A stretch of 64,000 nucleotides of DNA from an uncultured Pelagibacteraceae bacterium (GCA_902629075.1 CACOPK010000002.1:62001-126000), one strand, 5' to 3'; numbered from the stretch's first letter, positions 45,983-55,113 are shown. Numbers and translations are program-made. The notes: generated by a model not told the origin, from the sequence alone.

Positions 45983-46716
45983 TAAATTTTTGTGTATCAA
46001 TTACGACTTTGCCATCTCGAATAGATAATATATTTGAAACATTAAATTCAATAGAATACCAAACATTAAAACCAAATAAAGTATATTTAAATCTTCCATA
46101 TAAATTTAAAAGATTCCCTGATTATAAATTTACAGATGAACAAATATCAAATTTAAATAGATATAATTTAGAAATTTCAAGATGTGAAGATTATGGTCCT
46201 GCAACTAAGTTGATGGGATCGATTAATGAAATAAAAAATAAATATGATTGTGTAATATTAATAGACGATGATCATATATATCACAAAAAAACATTTGAAA
46301 TTTTGATTAATAATTTTAAAAAAAAAAAAATTAATTATTCATATTATTTAAATAAAATTTTTTATATAAGAAATGGTCAATGTTCAGATGGTTTTTTAAT
46401 AAACGTAAATTTATTAGATGAAATTGAAAAATTTTATAATAAGTACGTTAAAAAGAATTATAATATGTTTTTGGATGACGACTTATGGTTTGCTATATAT
46501 TTATATTGTGAAAAAAATTCTTATATAAAAAATGTTATAAGTGATTTCAGAAACCTAACGGGTGAAAATCTATCCTATACACAAAACTCAAATAAAAATA
46601 TAGATGCATTAAATCAAAATGAACATAAATCAAAATTATTCATTAATAGGAGAAAAATACAAAAAATTGAGTTTATTAAATATAAAATTAAAAGATTCTT
46701 ATCAATTAATTATTAA
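45979..46716 (+). CDS. Glycosyltransferase-like protein
   Basis: A 245-residue cytosolic protein with a GT-A-like opening (FCVSITTLPSRIDNIFETLNSI) and two aspartate triplets: CVILIDDDHIYH (96-98), a DXD-type nucleotide-sugar/metal site, and FLDDDLWFA (166-168), a later acidic motif often holding the catalytic base. It resembles small uncharacterised glycosyltransferases found in polysaccharide islands. It overlaps the integrase by 4 bases. Its 3' end overlaps the convergent GT4 gene by 11 bases. Acceptor unknown. Confidence 0.72.
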   Translation: MINFCVSITTLPSRIDNIFETLNSIEYQTLKPNKVYLNLPYKFKRFPDYKFTDEQISNLNRYNLEISRCEDYGPATKLMGSINEIKNKYDCVILIDDDHIYHKKTFEILINNFKKKKINYSYYLNKIFYIRNGQCSDGFLINVNLLDEIEKFYNKYVKKNYNMFLDDDLWFAIYLYCEKNSYIKNVISDFRNLTGENLSYTQNSNKNIDALNQNEHKSKLFINRRKIQKIEFIKYKIKRFLSINY

Positions 46717-47695
46717 TAATTTTAATTAAATCATCAGCTACATTTGAATAATTTCTTGAGTTTCTCATGTTAAAAAGGTTTCTTTTAAACTTAAGAAAAA
46801 GATTATTGTCATTTAATAAATTAATAGAAAAATTAATAAATTCATTTTCATTTTTTGCAATAAAACCTGTTTCATTGTGAATAACTCTTTCATAAAGTGA
46901 TCCATATCCCATTGTAACTATTGGTATACAAAGTTCTCTAGCCTCTTCAGCCGCTAAACAAAAGACTTCACCTTTATGACCTGGAACAAGCATTAATTTT
47001 GATTTTTTTAAATCATCAATAAGCCTTTTTTTATCACCTTTTTCTCTTAGTATTATATTTTGATTTGACATGTTATTAGTTATATTAAATGGAGGATTGA
47101 CATAAAGTTTTGCATTATTTACTGATGAATAAATTTTATTCCATGCGTTGGTAAGAACTTTTAAATTTCTATCTGATTTAGTAGTAAAAATACAATTATT
47201 ATCTGGTATAAAATTTATATCTATTTCTTCATTTATAAAATCATAATCAGGGGCAAGTTTAAGTATTTTTTTTCCAAAAAAAGAAGTCAATAAGTGTCTG
47301 TTTTTGTAATGATAATCTCCTTCAAGTATCAATACAGGTTGATGCTTTAAATAAGATACAAACTGTTTTTTTCTAATAAACTTTTCTAGACTTTGTATGC
47401 TATGTGACCATAAGAATTTTTTATCGGATTTGTAGTTTTTAAATAAATTTATATCAGAAAATGCAATTAATACGTCAGGAATTATATTATCGTCATAATA
47501 ATCGATATAATTCCATTCTACATTATTAATTACTTGTTTAAATTTATTTTTATTAAAAACTTTGACCTCAAAATCAATTTTTTTTGCAAGTTCATTTGAA
47601 ATATTAATAAGTGTTTTTTCAGTACCACCTAACTTACTACTATTTATATCGGAGGCGTTAAATGATATTGAATTTTCTAAAAAAAAAATTTTCAT
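46706..47695 (-). CDS. Glycosyltransferase, GT4-like
   Basis: A 329-residue GT-B-type protein. The N-terminal part has SKLGGTEKTLINISNELAKK, the usual donor-domain start of GT4 enzymes. The C-terminal donor-binding part has KLMLVPGHKGEVFCLAAEEARELCIPIVTMGYGSLYERV with the E-x7-E-like pair, then NETGFIA. It lies third in a minus-strand set of glycosyltransferases, 4 bases after the GT2 gene. Likely role: a step in surface glycan assembly on the cytosolic face. Confidence 0.82.
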   Translation of the reverse strand: MKIFFLENSISFNASDINSSKLGGTEKTLINISNELAKKIDFEVKVFNKNKFKQVINNVEWNYIDYYDDNIIPDVLIAFSDINLFKNYKSDKKFLWSHSIQSLEKFIRKKQFVSYLKHQPVLILEGDYHYKNRHLLTSFFGKKILKLAPDYDFINEEIDINFIPDNNCIFTTKSDRNLKVLTNAWNKIYSSVNNAKLYVNPPFNITNNMSNQNIILREKGDKKRLIDDLKKSKLMLVPGHKGEVFCLAAEEARELCIPIVTMGYGSLYERVIHNETGFIAKNENEFINFSINLLNDNNLFLKFKRNLFNMRNSRNYSNVADDLIKIINN

Positions 47696-47699
47696 ATCC

Positions 47700-48533
47700 T
47701 TAAGAAATTATCATTTTTAATTTACATAATAAAAGATCTAAATAATAAATAAAACTTTTTGTTGGTTCATTTAAGGGTCCATTATATTCTGTATTTGTTT
47801 TTAAATAATGTTTCTTAAAAAACTTAATTGACATGCCCCATTTTTTTAAAAAAGTTTTCTCTCCCCTATTCTGTACAAAACCTTTTTTTTTTCGGGTTGT
47901 TATAGATCCAAAGTGATAAACTTTAAATTTATTTACTCCTTTAAAAATCCGTACACCTAACTTCCATAATTTCATATTAAAATCAGGATCAGATCCAATA
48001 CCAGGATTAAATTCTTCACTAAAACCATTAACTTTGTCCCATAATTCTTTTGAAATTAAATGTGGTGCGAAATGTGATCCTTGTTGGTTTAAACAATTTA
48101 AATTTTTATAATTATTTAAAAGTTTGTTTTCATCAAAATTTTTGTATGTATCACCACAATCAAAATTTATATGACCATTTTCTTTTTGTATCATTACACC
48201 ACTAAAGTAAAAATTATTGTGTTTTAATTCTTTTATTTCATCGTTTATAATTTCATCCCATCCAGGACAAAAATACATGTCATCATGACTATACAAAATA
48301 TATTTGTAAGTAGTCAATTTAGCGGCTTTGTTTATTGAAGAACATAATCCGATATTACTATCTGAATGTGTGTATTTAATTTTTTTTTCTTTAATAAAAC
48401 TTAAAGTTCCATCAGATCCATCATTTACATGTATTATAATATCATGACTAAATTTTGAATTTTGAGTAAGACTTCTTAAACACAATTTTAGATAATTAAT
48501 ATTATTATAAGTTGGTATAACAATTGATAGCAT
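47700..48533 (-). CDS. Glycosyltransferase family 2
   Basis: A 277-residue GT-A enzyme: MLSIVIPTYNNINYLKLCLRSL, HVNDGSDGT (nucleotide site), YSHDDMYF with the metal-binding Asp pair at 84-85, then FNPGIGSDPDFNMKLWKLG, the late catalytic-type segment. It has no membrane helices. It starts 1 base after the large fused glycosyltransferase gene, so the two are coupled. Donor and acceptor cannot be told. Confidence 0.9.
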   Translation of the reverse strand: MLSIVIPTYNNINYLKLCLRSLTQNSKFSHDIIIHVNDGSDGTLSFIKEKKIKYTHSDSNIGLCSSINKAAKLTTYKYILYSHDDMYFCPGWDEIINDEIKELKHNNFYFSGVMIQKENGHINFDCGDTYKNFDENKLLNNYKNLNCLNQQGSHFAPHLISKELWDKVNGFSEEFNPGIGSDPDFNMKLWKLGVRIFKGVNKFKVYHFGSITTRKKKGFVQNRGEKTFLKKWGMSIKFFKKHYLKTNTEYNGPLNEPTKSFIYYLDLLLCKLKMIIS

Positions 48534-48534
48534 T

Positions 48535-50664
48535 TTATGATTTATGCCATATATACTTTTTTAAATTGAAATTTTTATCAAATGTCTTATTGATAATAAA
48601 ATCTGCAACTACAGACGAATTGAAATATTTCATATATTTATTTTTTCCATTCTTTCCAATTTGTTTTCTTAATTTTTCATCCTTACTAATTTTTTGTATT
48701 TTTTCAGCAAGATTATTTAAATTTGAATAAAAAACCATTTCTTTATCGCTAAAGAAATCTCTATAAAAAGTTTTATCATCTATTAATGTTACAAGTCCAT
48801 TTCCTATAATTTGTGTTATTCTATCACTACTATAATATTTAATTGGATCGCCCCTACTTAGATTTAGACCCATTTTTGAATTTGAAATAATTTTAAAGTA
48901 TTGATCTGCCCATATTGGCTGCACTCCATTCATACCATAAATATCAAATCTTACGTTATTACACTTATTTATTAATTTATTTATAAAAACTTCTCTATCA
49001 TCTGTGGCACTACTTTTTAACTTACCCCTGTGAACACCGTGGCTCAGTGCAAAAAAAACGTCGTTTGAACAGTTATTTTTGTAATTTGACAATGTTTCTA
49101 TAGAGTTGTCACAAGGATTTGGAATAAAAAAACTGTTTGTTTTATTCAAAAATTTTAATACATCAGGAGATGTGGTTAGAAAATTACCATCGATTACATC
49201 CATTTTATTTAAAATTCTATTTTTATTTTTTTCAAAATCAGGTCCATTCACATTTAATGGATCTAAAAACCATTGAGCAATTTTTAAATTAGAATATTCG
49301 CTTTTTAAATTATCAATTATGTCAACTGAAACCATATCGGCATGTCCAAGTACTATAAGATCTGGTTTAAAGTGGTAACATGTTTTAATTAATTTATCAT
49401 TAAGTGTCTTTGATCCACTTAAATCTCTATAATTTTTATTTCTACTTACTATATCTCTGTCGCTAAATTCTAAAACACTATGACCCAATCTAATAAAACC
49501 ATTATTTAATCGCCTTCCAGTATTAAAAAATAGGCGACCATTATGTCTTTCATTAAAGTTTGTAATATGCAAAATTCTCAATTTTTTTTCATTTTTAAAT
49601 AAAAAAGGTTTTGGATAAGATGGTAAAGATTTACGCACAGAATCAATCTGGCTAGATACATATTTATGAGTTAAATAAAAATTTTTATAAGATAATTTCT
49701 GTAGATCTTGTCTTTTAACTTTATTCAAAATTAATTTATCAATTCTTTCATAAATTTCACTAACAGATAATTTTTTTAATATTATCCCATTCGTTAAAGT
49801 TTCAGGTAGGCCTCCTCTATTACTAATAATCACAGCACACCCATTTGCAGATGCCTCCAAACTTGTTCTGCCAAATGGTTCTTCCCATCTAGAGCAAACT
49901 ACTGCAATACTTGTTAATTTATAAAGATTGATAATTTCCTTATGATTTATGAAACCTAATTTAATTAATCTATCATGATTAAAATCAATTTTATCTCTTG
50001 GTTCGTCGCCAGCAATATAAACTCTCCAATTTTTATATTTTTTTAAAATTTTTATTACAGCTTTTCCAAATAAATCGTAACCTTTTGATCTATTAAGTTT
50101 ACCAACAAATGTAATAATATTTTTTTTGTTTTTTATATTAATTTTATTTTTTGAAGCAGATTGATGTATAACAATTAATTTCTCACTATTAATTGCATCA
50201 GAGCTCATTTTTTCAAGAAATCTTTTTTTAGACCAATTACTATTAAAAATTATACGGTAACAATTTTTTAAAAGAAAAATTCTATCTTTAATAGATGAAG
50301 AGCCACTCATTGATAATGGATCGTTATGAAAATATAGAATATAATTTCTTTTGTTTAAACCATTTGTTAAAAAATTAAGATAATTAGGACGGTTATGTAT
50401 TTCAATTAAATCAGATTGATTATTTTTTTCTATAGATATAAATTTTTTAACATATTCTTTATTAGAACTAGAAAAAAATTTTTTTGATGCTTCTATATTA
50501 ACATATTTACTTTTAAATCTTTTTTTATATTCAGTGTATCCATAAATTGTTGTTGTATGTTTAAATTTACTTAACTTTATTGTATCATTAATGAATAAAG
50601 ATACAGCACCAGCATAAGTTGGAGAAAAGTTTTCCTTATATGGTAGTAAAATTGAAATTTTCAT
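48535..50664 (-). CDS. Two-domain glycosyltransferase: GT4 fused to CgeB-like glycosyltransferase
   Basis: A 709-residue protein with two complete GT-B-like units. Part 1 (about 1-345): LLPYKENFSPTYAGAVSLF, NIITFVGKLNRSKGYDLF, and EEPFGRTSLEASANGCAVI with the GT4 E-x7-E motif. Part 2 (about 355-709): LRILHITNFNERHNGRLF, PDLIVLGHADMV, IAQWFLDP, FALSHGVHRG and the C-terminal MGLNLSRGD and ITQIIGNGLVTL, resembling CgeB/Glyco_trans_1_2 enzymes. Fusion suggests two successive sugar additions by one protein. Overlaps the GIY-YIG gene by 4 bases. Confidence 0.85.
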   Translation of the reverse strand: MKISILLPYKENFSPTYAGAVSLFINDTIKLSKFKHTTTIYGYTEYKKRFKSKYVNIEASKKFFSSSNKEYVKKFISIEKNNQSDLIEIHNRPNYLNFLTNGLNKRNYILYFHNDPLSMSGSSSIKDRIFLLKNCYRIIFNSNWSKKRFLEKMSSDAINSEKLIVIHQSASKNKINIKNKKNIITFVGKLNRSKGYDLFGKAVIKILKKYKNWRVYIAGDEPRDKIDFNHDRLIKLGFINHKEIINLYKLTSIAVVCSRWEEPFGRTSLEASANGCAVIISNRGGLPETLTNGIILKKLSVSEIYERIDKLILNKVKRQDLQKLSYKNFYLTHKYVSSQIDSVRKSLPSYPKPFLFKNEKKLRILHITNFNERHNGRLFFNTGRRLNNGFIRLGHSVLEFSDRDIVSRNKNYRDLSGSKTLNDKLIKTCYHFKPDLIVLGHADMVSVDIIDNLKSEYSNLKIAQWFLDPLNVNGPDFEKNKNRILNKMDVIDGNFLTTSPDVLKFLNKTNSFFIPNPCDNSIETLSNYKNNCSNDVFFALSHGVHRGKLKSSATDDREVFINKLINKCNNVRFDIYGMNGVQPIWADQYFKIISNSKMGLNLSRGDPIKYYSSDRITQIIGNGLVTLIDDKTFYRDFFSDKEMVFYSNLNNLAEKIQKISKDEKLRKQIGKNGKNKYMKYFNSSVVADFIINKTFDKNFNLKKYIWHKS

Positions 50665-50915
50665 GTAGTTTTTAATTTAAATTTATTTCGTAATTTGTAA
50701 TTTTGTTTAAGCTTATATTCATTTTTCATTGCTTCAGTTTTTGTGTAGTATTTTTCATAATAAACTACCTTCCATTTTTTACCTCTTGTAAACTTTGCTC
50801 CCTTGCCTGAATTATGTAATTTAATTCTTTTATTAAGGTCGTTAGTATAGCCTACATAAGATATTTTTTTGTTGTTTTTAAGATTAGCGACTATTAAATA
50901 AACAAAATATGTCAT
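50661..50915 (-). CDS. GIY-YIG nuclease-domain protein (YhbQ/UPF0213-like)
   Basis: An 84-residue protein consisting of a GIY-YIG domain: YFVYLIVANLKNNKKISYVGYTNDLNKRIKLHNSGKGAKFTRGKKWKVVYYE in segments gives the GIY-like VYL, YVG, the catalytic Arg in LNKRI and the late Glu in AMKNEYKLK. Stand-alone members are of uncertain role in DNA metabolism. Its ATG lies 2 bases after the CCA end of tRNA-Glu on the same strand, and it overlaps the fused glycosyltransferase gene by 4 bases, so the whole set may read out from the tRNA promoter. Confidence 0.88.
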   Translation of the reverse strand: MTYFVYLIVANLKNNKKISYVGYTNDLNKRIKLHNSGKGAKFTRGKKWKVVYYEKYYTKTEAMKNEYKLKQNYKLRNKFKLKTT

Positions 50916-50917
50916 TT

Positions 50918-50992
50918 TGGCGGTCCCTAGGGGAATCGAACCCCTCTTTCATGGATGAAAACCATGTGTCCTAACCGATAGACGAAGGGACC
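50918..50992 (-). tRNA. tRNA-Glu (anticodon UUC)
   Basis: On the minus strand GGTCCCT/AGGGACC forms the acceptor stem. The anticodon stem CATGG/CCATG carries loop TTTTCAT (anticodon TTC). The T-arm is GGGGTTCGATTCCCC, and CCA is encoded. tRNA genes are frequent integration sites, and the glycosyltransferase island with its integrase lies immediately downstream. I found no second copy of its 3' end near the integrase. Confidence 0.97.
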
Positions 50993-51037
50993 AGAAAACG
51001 TTCTTCTATTGTAAAATAATAATTTAATCAAGATTAA

Positions 51038-52729
51038 TCAGGTAATTGCGTCTTTAATAATTAAATTAAAATCAGTGTTTTTATTAATAATTTTATTGTT
51101 AATTTGAACCAATAAATCAATTTCCTTTTTACTATTAGTTAGAATATGTCCTAACTTAGTGTCAACAGCATCAAATACAAAACACATACAAAATTTATTA
51201 AATTTATTTTTAATCATTAAATGCAGATGCCTTTGGTTTATAACCTTATATTTAACTATTTTATTTTTCTTAATTAGAAAAATTGGATTGATGTTGTTAT
51301 TTCCAAATGGTTCTATCAATTGTAATTCTTTTTTAGCAAAAATTTTAAGACTATCAATATTTTGCTCACTGGTAAAATATTTTACATTTGGAGAGCTTTT
51401 AAATTTTTTTAAATAATTATCGTTTAAAAAATTCTCAAATACCTTAATTTTATCTTTATTTAAAATACATCCTGCAGCCATAGAGTGACCTCCTCCCTTT
51501 AGAATTATTTTATTTTCATATGCTAAATTAAATATTTTACCTATGTCAAAGTCATGAACAGATCTTGCTGAACATTTAATAAAACCATTAGATGTAGTAA
51601 ATATTAAACTTGGTTTATTATATTTGTCTACAAAATTTGCAGCAATTACTCCTAATAAGCCTTCATTTATATTTTTTTCAAATTTGAAAATAACTTTATT
51701 TTTATGGATTTTTATATTTTTATTAATTTTAGTAAAAGTCTCGAATTGTAAATTTTTTCTTCTTTGATTTAAATTTAAAAGTTTTTCAGAAATTTTATTT
51801 ATAGTCTCTTTGTTATTCTCTATTAATAGTTTCATTACTAAATCTGGATAACCTAATCTGCTAGATGAGTTTAATATAGGACCCAAGATATAACCAATAT
51901 CACTTGAAGAAATTTTTCTTTTAGGATTAAATATTTTTTTTAAGTTGAAAAAAATATTAGTATCAAATATATTTAAACCTTCTCTTACAATATCTCTGTT
52001 CAGATCTCTTAATGGCATTTGATCACAAATAGTTGCAATTGCTGAAAAAAATAAATATTTTCTATTATTAATTTTTTTTTTTACATAATTTAAATTAAAA
52101 TATTTAATAAAAAAAAATACTAAAACCGTTGCACAAAACGAATTAAATTTTTTGCTTTTTAGTTTTTTTTTAGGATTTATGATTATTGTATTACTATAAT
52201 TTTTAATTTTAAACACATTATGATGATCAATTATTATAGTTTTTAACCCTTTTTGTTCTAGAAAATTAATTTCATCTGAAGAGTTTGTGCCACAATCTAA
52301 AAAAAAAATTAAATCATATTTTTTTTTTTCAACAAGTTTTTTTAGAATTTTTATGTTTGGTCCATACCCATCAACAAATCTATCAGGAATATAATAATCA
52401 CATCTTAAATTTAGATTAGTAATAAAATCATAAAGTAAGTATGAAGATGAATATCCGTCTACATCATAATCACCAAAAATTAGAATTTTTTTATTTTTAT
52501 TTAAACAATCAAAAAAAATATCACCTGCTTTTTTGAAATCTTCGTCATAATAGTTTATATATTGACGTTTATATTTAGTTAATGAATTATGGATTTCTTC
52601 TTCCGAATAATTGTATTCTGTAAAAATTTTAGATAATAAATAAGAAATATTATATTTTTGCTGTTTTTTTTGTATTAATCTATCAGGTACAGACTTAAAT
52701 TTCCAAGTCTTATCAAAAATAGATTTCAT
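51038..52729 (-). CDS. recJ: Single-stranded-DNA exonuclease RecJ
   Basis: RecJ degrades 5' ends of single-stranded DNA in recombination and mismatch repair. The 563 residues show DHH-family motifs: LIFGDYDVDGYSS (86-95 region), FFLDCGTNS, IIIDHHN, ATICDQMPL, and the DHHA1 glycine motif LKGGGHSMAAGC. Length is normal. Its start overlaps the glpX stop by one base (TAATG). The spacing to tRNA-Glu downstream is 45 bases. Confidence 0.96.
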   Translation of the reverse strand: MKSIFDKTWKFKSVPDRLIQKKQQKYNISYLLSKIFTEYNYSEEEIHNSLTKYKRQYINYYDEDFKKAGDIFFDCLNKNKKILIFGDYDVDGYSSSYLLYDFITNLNLRCDYYIPDRFVDGYGPNIKILKKLVEKKKYDLIFFLDCGTNSSDEINFLEQKGLKTIIIDHHNVFKIKNYSNTIIINPKKKLKSKKFNSFCATVLVFFFIKYFNLNYVKKKINNRKYLFFSAIATICDQMPLRDLNRDIVREGLNIFDTNIFFNLKKIFNPKRKISSSDIGYILGPILNSSSRLGYPDLVMKLLIENNKETINKISEKLLNLNQRRKNLQFETFTKINKNIKIHKNKVIFKFEKNINEGLLGVIAANFVDKYNKPSLIFTTSNGFIKCSARSVHDFDIGKIFNLAYENKIILKGGGHSMAAGCILNKDKIKVFENFLNDNYLKKFKSSPNVKYFTSEQNIDSLKIFAKKELQLIEPFGNNNINPIFLIKKNKIVKYKVINQRHLHLMIKNKFNKFCMCFVFDAVDTKLGHILTNSKKEIDLLVQINNKIINKNTDFNLIIKDAIT

Positions 52730-53673
52730 TAAATGCTAAATTTTTTTTGTACTTTTTGGACTAAATTTTGGCTTTTATGAGTAACAAGTGTTTCAGTTGT
52801 AAATGAATTACCTTTTTTTTGTATACCATTAACTATTTCACTATGTGTAATGCCTGTGGCACAAAAAATAGAGTCACCTTTGACTATTTCTTTTAAATCA
52901 TACTTTTTATCAAGATCCTTTATGCCCATTTGTTTTGCTCTTTGAACATCATCATCGGTTTCAAATATAAATCTTCCTTGAAATCTACAATTCATGGCAT
53001 CCAAAGCAGAAGCTGCAATAACGCCCTCCGGGCCACCACCAATTCCTAAAAAAATATCTATATCGTATTTTTGATCAGAGACAAGTAGGGCTCCGGCAAC
53101 ATCTCCGTCAGTTATTAATTTAATTTTAACTTTCATGTCTATCAATGATTTAATTATTTCTTCATGTCTTGGTCTGTCTAAAATACAAACAGATATATTT
53201 TCAGGTTTTTTATTTTTAAAATCTGATAAATTATAGATATTTTTTTTTATAGAAAAATCTAAATCTACAACATCTTCATCAATGTTCTGTCCAACAGCAA
53301 TTTTATTCATATATGTTTCCGGAGCTTTAAACAAATTCCCTTTCTCAGAAATAGTTAAAACTGATATAGCTCCTGGTAAATTTTCAGCAGCAAATTTTGT
53401 ACCTTCTACAGGATCTACCGCTATATCAATTGACGGACCATTTCCATTACCTAACTTTTCACCAATATATAACATTGGCGCTTCATCTAGTTCACCCTCA
53501 CCTATCACAACTTCTCCATTGATATTCAAATTATTTAAATTTTTTCTCATTTCATCTGTGGCAGATTTATCTGCAATTATTTTATCTTTTTTTCCTAAAT
53601 GAGGATAGCAAGAGATTGCTGCTTTTGATGTTATATCAATTAAATTATTCACAAAATATTTTTCTAGAGACAT
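52729..53673 (-). CDS. glpX: Fructose-1,6-bisphosphatase class II (GlpX)
   Basis: GlpX hydrolyses fructose 1,6-bisphosphate for gluconeogenesis. The 314 residues contain GEVVIGEGELDEAPMLYIGE and DIAVDPVEGTKFAAE (metal and phosphate sites), DGDVAGAL and GIGGGPEGVIAASALD. A position upstream of recJ, often together with hom, is known in alphaproteobacteria; hom is elsewhere here (40240). It starts 4 bases after the SbmA-like gene. Confidence 0.96.
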   Translation of the reverse strand: MSLEKYFVNNLIDITSKAAISCYPHLGKKDKIIADKSATDEMRKNLNNLNINGEVVIGEGELDEAPMLYIGEKLGNGNGPSIDIAVDPVEGTKFAAENLPGAISVLTISEKGNLFKAPETYMNKIAVGQNIDEDVVDLDFSIKKNIYNLSDFKNKKPENISVCILDRPRHEEIIKSLIDMKVKIKLITDGDVAGALLVSDQKYDIDIFLGIGGGPEGVIAASALDAMNCRFQGRFIFETDDDVQRAKQMGIKDLDKKYDLKEIVKGDSIFCATGITHSEIVNGIQKKGNSFTTETLVTHKSQNLVQKVQKKFSI

Positions 53674-53677
53674 TAAA

Positions 53678-54673
53678 TTACTCTATTACTTTTTCTTCAT
53701 CTTGGGTTAATTCTAATTTAGCCTCAAATTCTCTTAATCTTTTATAAACACTAGCTAATTCAATTATTGTTGGCCAGGCTTTTAAAATATATTGCATTGA
53801 ACCTTCTACTTTACTAAATGCCCTTATGATTTGTTGCATTACACCAAGTGTTACAACACCAGCTACAATAGAAGGTGCTAAAAAAACATATGCTGATAGA
53901 ACATTAGCTTGTAAATATGCTATTCTGCCAATGTTAAAGTAAAGATACCTTATATAACTTAAAAAATGAATCTTTCTAACATCATTAAACAATTCATCTA
54001 TTCTTTTAGGTCTTATTGATCCGTCGTCCTCAGCAATAACTAGAATTTTTCTATATGCGGCCTCTTGTTTTTGTAAATCATATTCAACACCAACTAATCT
54101 TAAAATTATACCTAAAACAATTAAAAATAATGTTCCACCAATTGACCATATCAAGGCTCCAGTAATTAAACCGTAATCCCAATCTCCAAAAAAGAATATT
54201 GGAATACTTATACTTAATCCAAATAAAATTGGTGTAAATTCAACTAATAACATTACTGCTTCAATTAAACTTGTGCCTAAGGACTCCATAATTCTAGAAA
54301 ATTTTATAGTATCTTCTTGTACTCTTTGTGAAGCACCTTCAATTTTACGAGCTTTGTCATAAACACTGTGGTACCATTCAACCATTGCGGTTCTCCACCT
54401 GAACAAATAGTGTGATGTAAAAAAACTCACAACTACAGCAACACCAACATAAATTGCAGCTAATATAATAAAAGAAAGTAAACTTGCCCAATATTCTTCG
54501 ATTGTGATTGAGTTTGGAGCGCTTAAAGCTTTTTGTATCATATCATAAAATTGTCCAAACCATTCGTTAATTTTGACGTCTATTTGTACTTGTATCCATA
54601 AAGAAAAAAGAATTACAAATGATCCAATCCAAGACCAATAGAACCATTTATTTTGAGTAAAGAATCTAAACAT
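53678..54673 (-). CDS. SbmA/BacA-like peptide transporter, N-terminally short
   Basis: A 331-residue membrane protein close to SbmA/BacA, the proton-driven importers of proline-rich and other antimicrobial peptides. Family segments: WFGQFYDMIQKALSAPNSITIEEYW, FTSHYLFRWRTAMVEWYH, IEGASQRVQEDTIKFSR, EAAYRKILVIAEDD and YLYFNIGRIAYLQAN. E. coli SbmA has 406 residues; this protein lacks roughly the first 70, i.e. about two membrane helices. No longer in-frame start is available near the 2-base junction with the upstream gene. Whether it transports peptides is uncertain. Confidence 0.85.
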   Translation of the reverse strand: MFRFFTQNKWFYWSWIGSFVILFSLWIQVQIDVKINEWFGQFYDMIQKALSAPNSITIEEYWASLLSFIILAAIYVGVAVVVSFFTSHYLFRWRTAMVEWYHSVYDKARKIEGASQRVQEDTIKFSRIMESLGTSLIEAVMLLVEFTPILFGLSISIPIFFFGDWDYGLITGALIWSIGGTLFLIVLGIILRLVGVEYDLQKQEAAYRKILVIAEDDGSIRPKRIDELFNDVRKIHFLSYIRYLYFNIGRIAYLQANVLSAYVFLAPSIVAGVVTLGVMQQIIRAFSKVEGSMQYILKAWPTIIELASVYKRLREFEAKLELTQDEEKVIE

Positions 54674-54675
54674 AA

Positions 54676-54957
54676 TTATTTAATAAAATTATCTGAATAA
54701 GATTTTTTAACTATTTTTCTTTCTTTGGGTTCTATTAATTCATATTCAATTTTATTTTTTTTTGCATATTCAACTGCAAGTTCTTTTGATGAAAATTCCA
54801 TTTTTAATTCTGAAAAAGTATCATTAGAACTTTCCCAGCCCATTAATGGATTTATTGTTGGATCTTTAGTTATAAATTCAATGATCCACTTTTCAAATTT
54901 TTTTAAACCAGATTGCATAGCAGTTTTAGAAGGTTTATAAATTTTTGCTTTTTTCAT
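54676..54957 (-). CDS. NADH dehydrogenase accessory subunit, NDUFS4/18-kDa-like (ETC complex I subunit)
   Basis: I start at ATG 54957 ([17 protein letters not shown]), giving 93 residues; the frame runs on upstream through the tRNA-Pro gene, but that extension is meaningless. The core [42 protein letters not shown] matches the NDUFS4 family (GWTS..D...Q..L.F...E.A..YA). It is an alphaproteobacterial/mitochondrial trait and probably stabilises the NADH-binding arm. It lies 4 bases from the tRNA-Pro CCA end. Confidence 0.9.
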   Translation of the reverse strand: MKKAKIYKPSKTAMQSGLKKFEKWIIEFITKDPTINPLMGWESSNDTFSELKMEFSSKELAVEYAKKNKIEYELIEPKERKIVKKSYSDNFIK

Positions 54958-54961
54958 AAAA

Positions 54962-55038
<77 letters not shown>

Positions 55039-55113
55039 AAGACTGTACTAATACATTAGAAATATTAAATTTAAAAGTATATAAACTAGTTAAATAAAAG
55101 CTTTTTTGATAGA

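Noticed and set aside
45029..50992. Complete prophage
   Set aside because: Only an integrase is phage-like. There are no capsid, terminase, replication or lysis genes, and the cargo is glycosyltransferases.
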